Positions 1 to 5,564 of a stretch of DNA of 8,163 bases are shown here, in pieces. Origin of the DNA: Trueperaceae bacterium. GTDB lineage: Bacteria > Deinococcota > Deinococci > Deinococcales > Trueperaceae. The notes beneath the pieces were generated by a model that saw nothing but the letters and a program-made list of their open reading frames with translations, was not told where the DNA came from and did no database searches. Location of the stretch: positions 1 through 8,163 of the forward strand of contig SKSV01000102.1 of NCBI GenBank assembly GCA_007122815.1, in the 5' to 3' direction. The first letter of the stretch is position 1. The number at the start of each line of letters is the position of its first letter. The position numbers were made by a program, and so were the translations under genes.

Positions 1-205
1 CGAGAACGTCGAGCGCGCCCACGAGCTCGAGGAGGTGGTGGGGACGCGCTGGCCCCGCACCGTCATCGCGCCCCGCGAGGGCCTGGAGACCGCCTACGTG
101 TTGACCGCCTGGACGCGCATGCAGCGCTTCGAGACGCTCGACTTCGACGGCAAACGCCAGTTCCTGGAGGCCTTCCATGGCATCGATAACCATCCCGGGT
201 TCTGA
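1..205 (+). CDS. C-terminal part of an unrecognised protein (5' end outside window)
   Basis: The frame beginning at base 2 is open from the window edge to TGA at 203-205, giving 67 residues that end in HGIDNHPGF. The piece is acidic at first (ENVERAHELEEVVG) and then mixed, with two Trp, no long hydrophobic stretch and no Cys, so it looks like the end of a soluble protein. The other two forward frames are rich in Arg, Pro and Gly in the way of shadow frames, which favours this one. I do not recognise a family and assign no function. It lies 36 bp upstream of the DsbA-like gene on the same strand. Its stop codon falls inside the repeat region of the dsbA promoter, so dsbA probably has its own transcript. 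Confidence 0.6.
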   Translation, partial: ENVERAHELEEVVGTRWPRTVIAPREGLETAYVLTAWTRMQRFETLDFDGKRQFLEAFHGIDNHPGF

Positions 206-214
206 GAGGGTTCT
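197..214 (+). promoter_or_regulatory. Tandem 7-bp direct repeat at the dsbA promoter, possible activator site
   Basis: GGGTTCT occurs at 197-203 and again at 208-214, an 11-bp period (about one helical turn). The matching A at 205 and 216 extends the similarity to 8 of 9 positions. If transcription starts near 242, the copies lie about -45 to -28, covering the -35 position, where no TTGACA-like hexamer is visible. Tandem sites one turn apart that replace a -35 are typical of activator-dependent promoters, for example PhoB-type boxes. The same stretch also reads as a 5-bp inverted repeat, TGAGA/TCTCA (203-216). Functional use is inference. Confidence 0.35.
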
Positions 215-228
215 CACCTTCGCGCATG

Positions 229-234
229 TAGACT
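229..234 (+). promoter_or_regulatory. -10 box of a probable leaderless promoter for dsbA
   Basis: TAGACT fits the TAnnnT -10 pattern and lies seven bases before the ATG at 242, which places the expected transcription start at or within a base of the A of ATG. No Shine-Dalgarno sequence lies between the box and the ATG. The surrounding 8-mer GTAGACTC (228-235) recurs before the starts at 3569 and 3652, which supports a real promoter element. No good -35 hexamer is seen at 17-18 bp spacing. Confidence 0.6.
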
Positions 235-241
235 CTCCCGC

Positions 242-862
242 ATGACACCGCAGAAGCTCACCATCGTCACGGTCGCGGTCGCTGTGGTCGCCGTGGCGGC
301 CCTGCTGATCGTGCCGCGACTGGGGTCACAAGCCGCTGAGGTCGACTTCAGCGAACACCCGCGCTTCGGCTCTCCCGACGCCCCCGTGACCATAGCCGTG
401 TTCGAGGACTTCCGCTGCCCGGCCTGCGCGCAGTTCGACGCGACCGTGCTCCCCACGGTCAAGCGCGAGTACGTCGACACCGGCCAGGCCAGCTTGGTCT
501 TCGTCCACTTCCCGGTGCTGGGCGCCGCGTCCGACCACGTCGCTCGCGTCGGTGAGTGCGTCTTCCAGCAGAGCAACGACGCGTTCTGGGACATGAAGTC
601 GCCGCTGTACCGCGCCCAAGGCGAGCTCGACGGCGCGCGGCGCGCCGAGGAGCTCGCGCTCACCTACGCGCCCGGTGTGGATGAGGACACCTTCCGAACC
701 TGCCTGGCCTCCGAGGAGAGCCTCGAGCGGGTTCGCGCGGACCGCGCCATCGCGCTGGAGCTGAACCTTCGCGGCACGCCTTCCGTCGTTGTCAACGGCT
801 CGCCCTTGGCCAGCGCCACGATGGGCGACCTGCGTCGGGCGGTAGAGGCAGCGCTACCCTGA
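242..862 (+). CDS. DsbA-like membrane-anchored thiol:disulfide oxidoreductase
   Basis: The product (206 aa) probably oxidises thiols in exported proteins outside the cytoplasmic membrane. Residues 6-24 form a hydrophobic signal or anchor segment with no obvious lipobox Cys. A thioredoxin-fold domain follows: the active-site CPAC is at 59-62 in the context FEDFRCPACAQF, and the cis-Pro loop RGTPSVVVNG (177-186) has P180. Two further Cys, C106 and C154, fall in the helical insertion, as in many DsbA_4/BdbD-type proteins. The length suits that family. The ATG at 242 is chosen because a -10 box sits seven bases before it and the hydrophobic segment follows at once. The DsbB partner gene starts 22 bp downstream, which supports an oxidising role over a reducing or isomerase one. 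The natural substrates cannot be read from sequence. Confidence 0.92.
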   Translation: MTPQKLTIVTVAVAVVAVAALLIVPRLGSQAAEVDFSEHPRFGSPDAPVTIAVFEDFRCPACAQFDATVLPTVKREYVDTGQASLVFVHFPVLGAASDHVARVGECVFQQSNDAFWDMKSPLYRAQGELDGARRAEELALTYAPGVDEDTFRTCLASEESLERVRADRAIALELNLRGTPSVVVNGSPLASATMGDLRRAVEAALP

Positions 863-884
863 CGCCGCTCGGGATCCTGGCGCC

Positions 885-1322
885 GTGACGCCTGCGCTGG
901 CGCGGACCTACCTGGCGTGGCTGGTGGCCATCGTCGCCACCGCCGGCTCGCTCTACTTCTCCGAGGTGCGGCTCTTCGTCCCCTGCCCGCTGTGCTGGTG
1001 GCAGCGCGTGTTCATGTACCCGCTCGTGGCGCTGCTGGCGGTGGCCGTGTTCAGCCGCGATGAGCGCGTCTGGCGTTACTCGTTGCCGCTCTCCGTGGTC
1101 GGGCTGTTCACCGCCTGGTACCACTACCTGATCCAGCGCGTTCCGGAGCTGGCTCCGCCGGCGGTCTGCCGCGGGGGCGTGCCGTGCACCGTCCAGTACA
1201 TCGACTGGCTAGGGTTCGTCACCATCCCCTTCCTGGCGGGCGTAGCCTTCGCGCTCATCACGCTACTGCTGGGCTGGAACGCGCTGGCCGCGGTCCGATC
1301 CGCGCGGCGGCGAGCAGGCTGA
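885..1322 (+). CDS. dsbB: DsbB/BdbC-family quinone-linked disulfide oxidoreductase
   Basis: This integral membrane protein (145 aa) should re-oxidise the neighbouring DsbA-like protein and pass the electrons to membrane quinone. Four hydrophobic segments are visible, at about 8-26, 41-57, 66-83 and 108-130. The first external loop carries the family motif PCPLCWWQR with C34 and C37. The second carries the pair C95 and C101 (VCRGGVPC), as in the short BdbC-type members. The GTG start at 885 begins just before the first membrane segment, and no good Shine-Dalgarno sequence precedes it. Being 22 bp behind dsbA, it is likely co-transcribed and perhaps translationally coupled. The last 21 codons overlap the 3' end of the MFS gene on the other strand, and the tail (RSARRRAG) is basic and probably cytoplasmic. 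Confidence 0.92.
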   Translation: MTPALARTYLAWLVAIVATAGSLYFSEVRLFVPCPLCWWQRVFMYPLVALLAVAVFSRDERVWRYSLPLSVVGLFTAWYHYLIQRVPELAPPAVCRGGVPCTVQYIDWLGFVTIPFLAGVAFALITLLLGWNALAAVRSARRRAG

Positions 1323-2679
1323 GCCCCACCGCCACGACCCCGACACCGTAAGCGGCGGCCAAGCCCAACGCTAGACCGGTCTGGCCGACCACGAGAGCCA
1401 GCAGCGCACCGGCCACGCCCGTGGAGGTTGCCGCGGAGACGCCGTCCGCGAGCTGCAGCGCCGCCGAAACCGCGCCGGGCTCCACACCCTCGAGCTCGGC
1501 GCGCTCGAACGCGAGCACGCTGCTACCGGAGTGCGCGAAGCCTATCCCGACTCCCGCCGCTGACCAACCCACCAGGGCGACGGCCAGGGCTGCCCCAGTG
1601 GGCAGTGCGAGCGCGAGCAACTGCAACGCCAGGCCGGTGGCAAGCACCTGCACGCCGAGACGCACGCGGAGCTCGCGCTGGCGGCAGAGCGGGCGCAGCA
1701 GCGCGGGCAGACCCTCCTCTGGCGCTCCGTCGAGGCGCGCCTGGGCCCACGAGCCGAGCGTCCAGACCAAGGCTCCGGTGGCGATGACCAGACCGGTCAC
1801 CGCTGACGAGAGCCCCAGCAGGCCGGTCAGCATGAGGGCCAGGTACACCTCCACGGTGATGAACCCGGCGAACAACAACCCGCGTGCCGACACCACCGAC
1901 GCCAGGCCCGGGGCCAGGCGCAGGGTGCGCGGCGGCATGAGGCGCGCCAAGGTGGGCGGCGCCACGCCGACCGCCAGGGCGAGCGCCAGCACTCGCGCCC
2001 AGACCGGCGCGGACGTGGCTCCGAGCGACCACAAGCCGCTCCCTACCGCCAGGGCGAGCAGAGCTGCTCTGAGCAGAGGGCCGTGATCGGCCGTCCTGGC
2101 GGTCGGCGGCTTGCGGAACGACAGGAAGCTCGGCACGCTCAAGACCGCCACCAGGCTGGCCAACGGCACGAGCGCCGCGAAGACCCAACGCCACGACGCC
2201 AGTTCGGCGAGCATGCCCGCGGCGGCTGGACCCAGCAGCGCCGGCAGCACCCAAGCCGACGACAGGAACGCCATTATCCTTGCCCTGGCCCGATCAGGGT
2301 AGGCCAACGACACGGCTACGTAGATGCAGGTGATCACGGCGCCGCTGCCCAGCCCTTGCAGGGCGCGTGCCGCGATCACCACCGCCATCGTGGTCGCGAG
2401 AGCCGCGAGCGCACTCCCCAACACGAAGGCGCCGAGACCGAGCAAGAAGGCGCGCCCGGGCCCGTGACGATCAGCTTGCGCGCCGCCCCAGACCGTACCG
2501 ATCAGGCTGGCGAGCAGGTTGGCCGAGAAGAGCCAGCCGTAGTGCTCTAGCCCCCCCAACTCTGCGGCGATCAGAGGCGCGATGGTAACCACGGCGAGGG
2601 TAGCGATCGCCATCACGCTGACGCCGAGAACGAGCCCGAGCGTGAGCGCCTTTCGTGACTCCGCGCCCCCGCCGTTCAT
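1258..2679 (-). CDS. MFS transporter, DHA2-like drug/H+ antiporter type
   Basis: The product (473 aa) is an inner-membrane transporter of the major facilitator superfamily with about 13-14 hydrophobic segments. Early conserved motifs are visible: motif A-like GGAQADRHGPGRAFLLG at 65-81, motif B-like ARALQGLGSG at 104-113, and motif C-like LGPAAAGML at 149-157, followed by SWRWVF. Motif C is a mark of proton-driven exporters, so efflux is more likely than uptake, but the substrate is unknown. The ATG at 2679 is chosen because it overlaps the TGA of the upstream phosphoesterase gene as ATGA, which implies translational coupling. An in-frame ATG 13 codons earlier would lie deeper inside that gene. 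The C-terminus (RIGPRPARSSPAVA) is a polar tail encoded opposite the end of dsbB. Confidence 0.88.
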   Translation of the reverse strand: MNGGGAESRKALTLGLVLGVSVMAIATLAVVTIAPLIAAELGGLEHYGWLFSANLLASLIGTVWGGAQADRHGPGRAFLLGLGAFVLGSALAALATTMAVVIAARALQGLGSGAVITCIYVAVSLAYPDRARARIMAFLSSAWVLPALLGPAAAGMLAELASWRWVFAALVPLASLVAVLSVPSFLSFRKPPTARTADHGPLLRAALLALAVGSGLWSLGATSAPVWARVLALALAVGVAPPTLARLMPPRTLRLAPGLASVVSARGLLFAGFITVEVYLALMLTGLLGLSSAVTGLVIATGALVWTLGSWAQARLDGAPEEGLPALLRPLCRQRELRVRLGVQVLATGLALQLLALALPTGAALAVALVGWSAAGVGIGFAHSGSSVLAFERAELEGVEPGAVSAALQLADGVSAATSTGVAGALLALVVGQTGLALGLAAAYGVGVVAVGLSLLAAARIGPRPARSSPAVA

Positions 2680-3569
2680 GCCTCGCTCGGCATGACGTCG
2701 GCGCTCTGGTCCGGCCACGGCTCAACGGGCCCGAAACGCTCCGGATGCCCCTCTACGAAGCTCTGCCAGCTCGCTTCCCCCAACACCTCACCCCGCGCGC
2801 CCGCCCACATCTGGTATGGCACGAGGTACGAGCGGGCGTCCCTGACCTCGTCGCGGAACAGCCGCGCTAGCAGCCCGCCGCGGGAGAGGTAGTCACGGGT
2901 GTCGAAGGCGGCCAGGGCCACCTCCACGTCGTAAGCGACGCGACGGAAGGTGGGGCGCCAGGCGCCGTCCTCGAGGTCGAGGAGCAGGTACTGTGCGCGG
3001 CCGTCGCGGTTGAACGGGGCGCCTACGGCGCCGGTGTTGATTATCGTCACGCGACCCCAACGGCGGAGCAGCGGCTCGTGGGTGTGGGAACCGACCAGGA
3101 CGTCCGCGGGATGCATCTCGTGGATCTCGGAGACGACCTGATCGCTCAGGTAACGTCCGTAACCCTCGCGATAGTGGCGTGGGCTGCCGTGGCTGATGAG
3201 CACGCTGGGGGCTCCTGGAGACGCGATGCTCACCGTCATCGGGGCCGCGCACAGCGCCTCGAGCTCGCCGGCGTCCGCCAGGGCGCGCGCGCACCAGCGG
3301 TTCGCTTCCCAGAACGGGTCGTGGTGGAACGCCTCAGGAAGCCTCTCGTCGCGCTCCATGAGACGCCGCATCAGGTCGTCGTGGTTGCCGAGCGTGAGCT
3401 CGGCGCCGAGTTCACGGACGCGGCGCACCACCGCGACGCCGTCGGGACCGCGGTTCACCAGGTCGCCGTTGACGATCAAGCGCTCGGCGCCTTGGCGCGA
3501 GGCGTCGTCCAAGACGGCCTCTAGCGCGGGCAGGTTGCCGTGGATGTCGGCTAGGATGGCGATCCGCAC
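2676..3569 (-). CDS. Calcineurin-like metallophosphoesterase (YfcE-like)
   Basis: This soluble protein (297 aa) has all the metal-binding motifs of the two-metal phosphoesterase fold in order: DIHGN (D8, H10), GDLVNRG (D36), GNHDD (N62, H63), SHGSP (H127) and GSHTH (H162, H164). It should hydrolyse a phosphate mono- or diester using metals such as Mn, Ni or Fe. The substrate is not known, and YfcE-like proteins are often broadly active in vitro. About 80 residues follow the catalytic core (from about 215, rich in Arg, Phe and Trp) and may cap the active site or mediate dimer contacts. The GTG at 3569 is chosen because MRIAILADIHGN begins there and a -10 box lies six bases upstream. Its stop overlaps the MFS start, forming a two-gene operon. 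Confidence 0.9.
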   Translation of the reverse strand: MRIAILADIHGNLPALEAVLDDASRQGAERLIVNGDLVNRGPDGVAVVRRVRELGAELTLGNHDDLMRRLMERDERLPEAFHHDPFWEANRWCARALADAGELEALCAAPMTVSIASPGAPSVLISHGSPRHYREGYGRYLSDQVVSEIHEMHPADVLVGSHTHEPLLRRWGRVTIINTGAVGAPFNRDGRAQYLLLDLEDGAWRPTFRRVAYDVEVALAAFDTRDYLSRGGLLARLFRDEVRDARSYLVPYQMWAGARGEVLGEASWQSFVEGHPERFGPVEPWPDQSADVMPSEA

Positions 3570-3575
3570 TGCGCG

Positions 3576-3581
3576 AGTCTA
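3576..3581 (-). promoter_or_regulatory. -10 box of a probable leaderless promoter for the metallophosphoesterase
   Basis: On the minus strand TAGACT lies six bases before the GTG start at 3569, within the same GTAGACTC 8-mer seen before dsbA. The spacing puts the transcription start at the first base of the start codon. No Shine-Dalgarno sequence fits in the gap. A clear -35 hexamer is not visible. Confidence 0.55.
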
Positions 3582-3634
3582 CCAGCGTCATCCGTTCGCC
3601 CGGACTCGCTTCGACCCCGTCCCGCGGGCGGCGG

Positions 3635-3640
3635 TAGACT
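3635..3640 (+). promoter_or_regulatory. -10 box of the promoter for the receiver/DUF4388 gene
   Basis: TAGACT, again inside GTAGACTC, ends eleven bases before the ATG at 3652. The expected transcription start near 3647-3648 would leave a leader of only four or five bases, too short for a Shine-Dalgarno sequence. A loose -35 candidate, TTCGAC, is at 3610-3615, with a long 19-bp spacer. Confidence 0.5.
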
Positions 3641-3651
3641 CAAACGTCCCC

Positions 3652-4665
3652 ATGGATACCAGCGCCGTCCTGATAACCACCATGCAACACCGTCGCGGCG
3701 TCATCGAGCAGGCGCTCGCTGCTGCGGGCTGGAAGCTCCACACCTACTCCGACGTCGCGGCCGCTCTCGAACACCTGAAGACCAAGCCTTACGCCTCGGT
3801 CTTCTGCGATGAGACCCTGCGCGGCGCGAGCGTCGGCGGCTTCCTGGCGTGGAGCCGCCGCATAGCGCCGGAAGTCCCCTTCTACGTGATCGCGACCACC
3901 GGCGACCACACCAGCCTGATGGCCGTTCACGCGCCGGACGGTGTGGTGGCCTTCCCGCCCGACGCCGGCTCCATCCCGCGACCCGTTAAAGCGAGCATGT
4001 GGGACGTCCCGGCAGCCAACCTGCGCGACCTCCCCCTGGAGGGCCGCACCAGCCTGATGAGGCTCTCCGACCTCATCGAGATGCTGGCGTTGAGCGCTGC
4101 CAGCGGCGTCGTAACGTTGGGAGCTGGGCAGGTGGGAAGGGTCTACCTCAGCGGTGGTCAGCTGGAGCACGTGGTGTGCGTGCAAGGTTCGCTCGAGAGC
4201 ACCGGAGTGCGCGCGCTGGCGCGACTGCTCATCCTCCCTGACGCCGACTTCCAGGTCCTCCCCTACCGCACCCCCAGCCGACGCACCATCCACGTGTCGA
4301 CCGCGGCCGCGTTGAGCGAAGCCGCCCGCCTCATCGACGAGCAGGTGCGCGACGCCGAGCTCCTCGAAGCAGTCGCGAGGGCGAGTCCGGAAGCTACCGG
4401 GATTGCTGTGGGGTACGCCCTCGCGGAGTCCCCCTCGGACGTCAGGGCGGACGGCAGCAGCGCCTTCGCGTCTGGCGTGCAGGCGCTCTCGGCGCTGAAG
4501 CAGAGCGTAGGTCACGTCAGCCATCTCGCCATCGAGAGCGAGCGTGAGGCCCTTGCGGCGGTGCGGTACGGGGACGAGAACCTGCTCGTCGCTACCGCAC
4601 CGCGCGGGCGAAGCGTGGTCCTGCTGGCCGCGTTGGCCAAGGTCGTGAAGCAGACGCGACACTGA
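3652..4665 (+). CDS. Receiver-like/DUF4388 signalling protein with a possible Roadblock/LC7-like C-terminus
   Basis: The product (337 aa) appears to be a soluble signalling protein with three parts. Residues 4-115 resemble a response-regulator receiver: the phospho-acceptor position is D53 (SVFCDETL), but the acidic pair after strand 1 is replaced by TT (LITTMQ) and the usual KP near the end is PP (AFPPDAG), so phosphorylation looks unlikely. Residues about 124-230 match DUF4388 (PatA N-terminal-like): LPLEGRTSLMRLSDLIEMLALS, GRVYLSGGQLEHV, and the typical tail RTIHVSTAAALSEAARLIDE. Residues about 235-337 have an alpha-beta-beta-alpha-beta order suggesting a Roadblock/LC7 (MglB-like) domain; this is inference. 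The ATG at 3652 is chosen because a promoter lies just before it; the frame stays open further upstream but runs into the phosphoesterase gene. The gene is monocistronic and ends 9 bp from the convergent aroE. Confidence 0.85.
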   Translation: MDTSAVLITTMQHRRGVIEQALAAAGWKLHTYSDVAAALEHLKTKPYASVFCDETLRGASVGGFLAWSRRIAPEVPFYVIATTGDHTSLMAVHAPDGVVAFPPDAGSIPRPVKASMWDVPAANLRDLPLEGRTSLMRLSDLIEMLALSAASGVVTLGAGQVGRVYLSGGQLEHVVCVQGSLESTGVRALARLLILPDADFQVLPYRTPSRRTIHVSTAAALSEAARLIDEQVRDAELLEAVARASPEATGIAVGYALAESPSDVRADGSSAFASGVQALSALKQSVGHVSHLAIESEREALAAVRYGDENLLVATAPRGRSVVLLAALAKVVKQTRH

Positions 4666-4674
4666 CGACCGGTC

Positions 4675-5553
4675 TCAGCGCGCGCGGCCCTCATCCAGAG
4701 CGCTCTCGAGCGCTTCGCGCATGACCGCGACGGGGGCATCGCGGCCGGTCCACAGGGCGAAAGAGGCGGCACCCTGATGCAGCAGCATCGGCAACCCATC
4801 CTGCGTCGGCAACCCCGCCGCCTGCGCAGCTGCCAGCAGCGGCGTGAGACGCGGGCGGTAGATCAGGTCGACGACGGTGCCGCGCTCCGGCAGCACCCCT
4901 GCGGGCAGGGGGCTGCCGGCCGGCCCACCCTGCATACCGATCGGGGTGGTGTTCACCAACCAATCGGCCTCGGCGACGGCACTGTCCAGCTCACCCGCGC
5001 TCACCACCCGGACGTCGCCCGCTCCGCTCGCGGCCTCGACCAGGGCCTCCGCGCGCCGCACACCGCGGTTGTGCACGAGCACCGAGCAGCCGAAACGCAG
5101 CAGCACGGCGACGGCAGCACGAGCCGCGCCGCCCGCGCCCAGCACGACGGCGCGTCCCGGCTCAGGAGGACGCGCGAGCTCGCCGAGCGCGGCCGCCAAG
5201 CCCGAGACGTCCGTGTTGTGGCCGAACAGCCCTCCTTCGCGGCGGACCACGGTGTTGACCGCCCCTATGGTGCGGGCGTCATCGGCGAGAGCGTCGAGGA
5301 ACTCGACCACAGCGAGCTTGTGCGGCACGCTCACGTTCGCTCCGAGCAATCCCGCCTGCGCGCGAACGCGCTCCAGCGCCTCGGGTAGGTCCTGCGGAGG
5401 CACGTCCCACGCCTCGTAGCGACCGCGCATGCCGAGCGCACTGAAGGCGGCGTCGTGCATCCTCGGACTCAGGCTGTGACCGGCAGGGTGCGCCAGCAGC
5501 ACGGCAAGCGTCTCGGTCGAGGCGTGCGGTCGGGTCCCGTCGTGTGCCGGCAC
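4675..5553 (-). CDS. aroE: Shikimate dehydrogenase (NADP+)
   Basis: AroE reversibly reduces 3-dehydroshikimate to shikimate with NADPH in the cytoplasmic pathway to chorismate and aromatic amino acids. Counting from GTG 5553 (292 aa), the shikimate-binding HSLSP is at 26-30, the catalytic Lys is K79 (NVSVPHK), the catalytic Asp is D115 (GHNTDVSG), the nucleotide loop GAGGAAR is at 139-145, and the NADP-type NRG follows at 162-164. NTTPIGM (201-207), DLIYRP (229-234) and DGLPMLLHQGA (252-262) complete the family pattern. The GTG is preferred because GAGGT lies seven bases upstream of it. The alternative, TTG at 5568, would add five residues and overlap the ltaE stop as TTGA. It is the last gene of the trmFO-ltaE-aroE cluster. 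Confidence 0.93.
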   Translation of the reverse strand: MPAHDGTRPHASTETLAVLLAHPAGHSLSPRMHDAAFSALGMRGRYEAWDVPPQDLPEALERVRAQAGLLGANVSVPHKLAVVEFLDALADDARTIGAVNTVVRREGGLFGHNTDVSGLAAALGELARPPEPGRAVVLGAGGAARAAVAVLLRFGCSVLVHNRGVRRAEALVEAASGAGDVRVVSAGELDSAVAEADWLVNTTPIGMQGGPAGSPLPAGVLPERGTVVDLIYRPRLTPLLAAAQAAGLPTQDGLPMLLHQGAASFALWTGRDAPVAVMREALESALDEGRAR

Positions 5554-5564
5554 CTCACCGGACC

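Larger units (their letters stand above)
3575..3641. repeat. 9-bp inverted repeat formed by two divergent -10 regions
   Basis: GAGTCTACC (3575-3583) and GGTAGACTC (3633-3641) are perfect reverse complements separated by 49 bp. Each arm is the -10 region of one of the two divergent genes. The loop is too long for a useful hairpin. An 8-bp palindrome, CCCGCGGG, lies between the arms at 3621-3628. The simplest reading is two copies of the same promoter element facing outward; shared regulator half-sites are a less likely alternative. Confidence 0.6.

Noticed and set aside
841..859. GGTAG/CTACC inverted repeat at the end of dsbA as a terminator or attenuator
   Set aside because: A 5-bp stem with an 8-base loop inside the coding region and no T-run; too weak to call.
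1421..2086. 221-codon plus-strand open frame opposite the MFS gene
   Set aside because: Composition is Ala/Arg/Ser/Pro shadow; the minus frame has membrane segments and MFS motifs.
3196..3651. Upstream in-frame extension of the DUF4388 gene (to 489 aa)
   Set aside because: It lies opposite the conserved phosphoesterase motifs, is Ser/Arg-rich shadow sequence, and starts upstream of the evident promoter.
3640..4662. 340-codon minus-strand open frame covering the DUF4388 gene
   Set aside because: Its translation is rich in His, Arg, Gln and Gly with no recognisable motif, while the plus frame has clear DUF4388 motifs and a promoter. It is a codon-bias shadow.
4666..4674. GACCGGTC palindrome in the 9-bp gap between convergent DUF4388 and aroE genes as a bidirectional terminator
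   Set aside because: Only 8 bp, no loop and no T-run, so it cannot form an intrinsic terminator hairpin; such palindromes are expected by chance at this GC content.
4777..5388. 203-codon plus-strand open frame opposite aroE
   Set aside because: Gln/His/Arg-rich translation without motifs, fully antisense to well-supported aroE.
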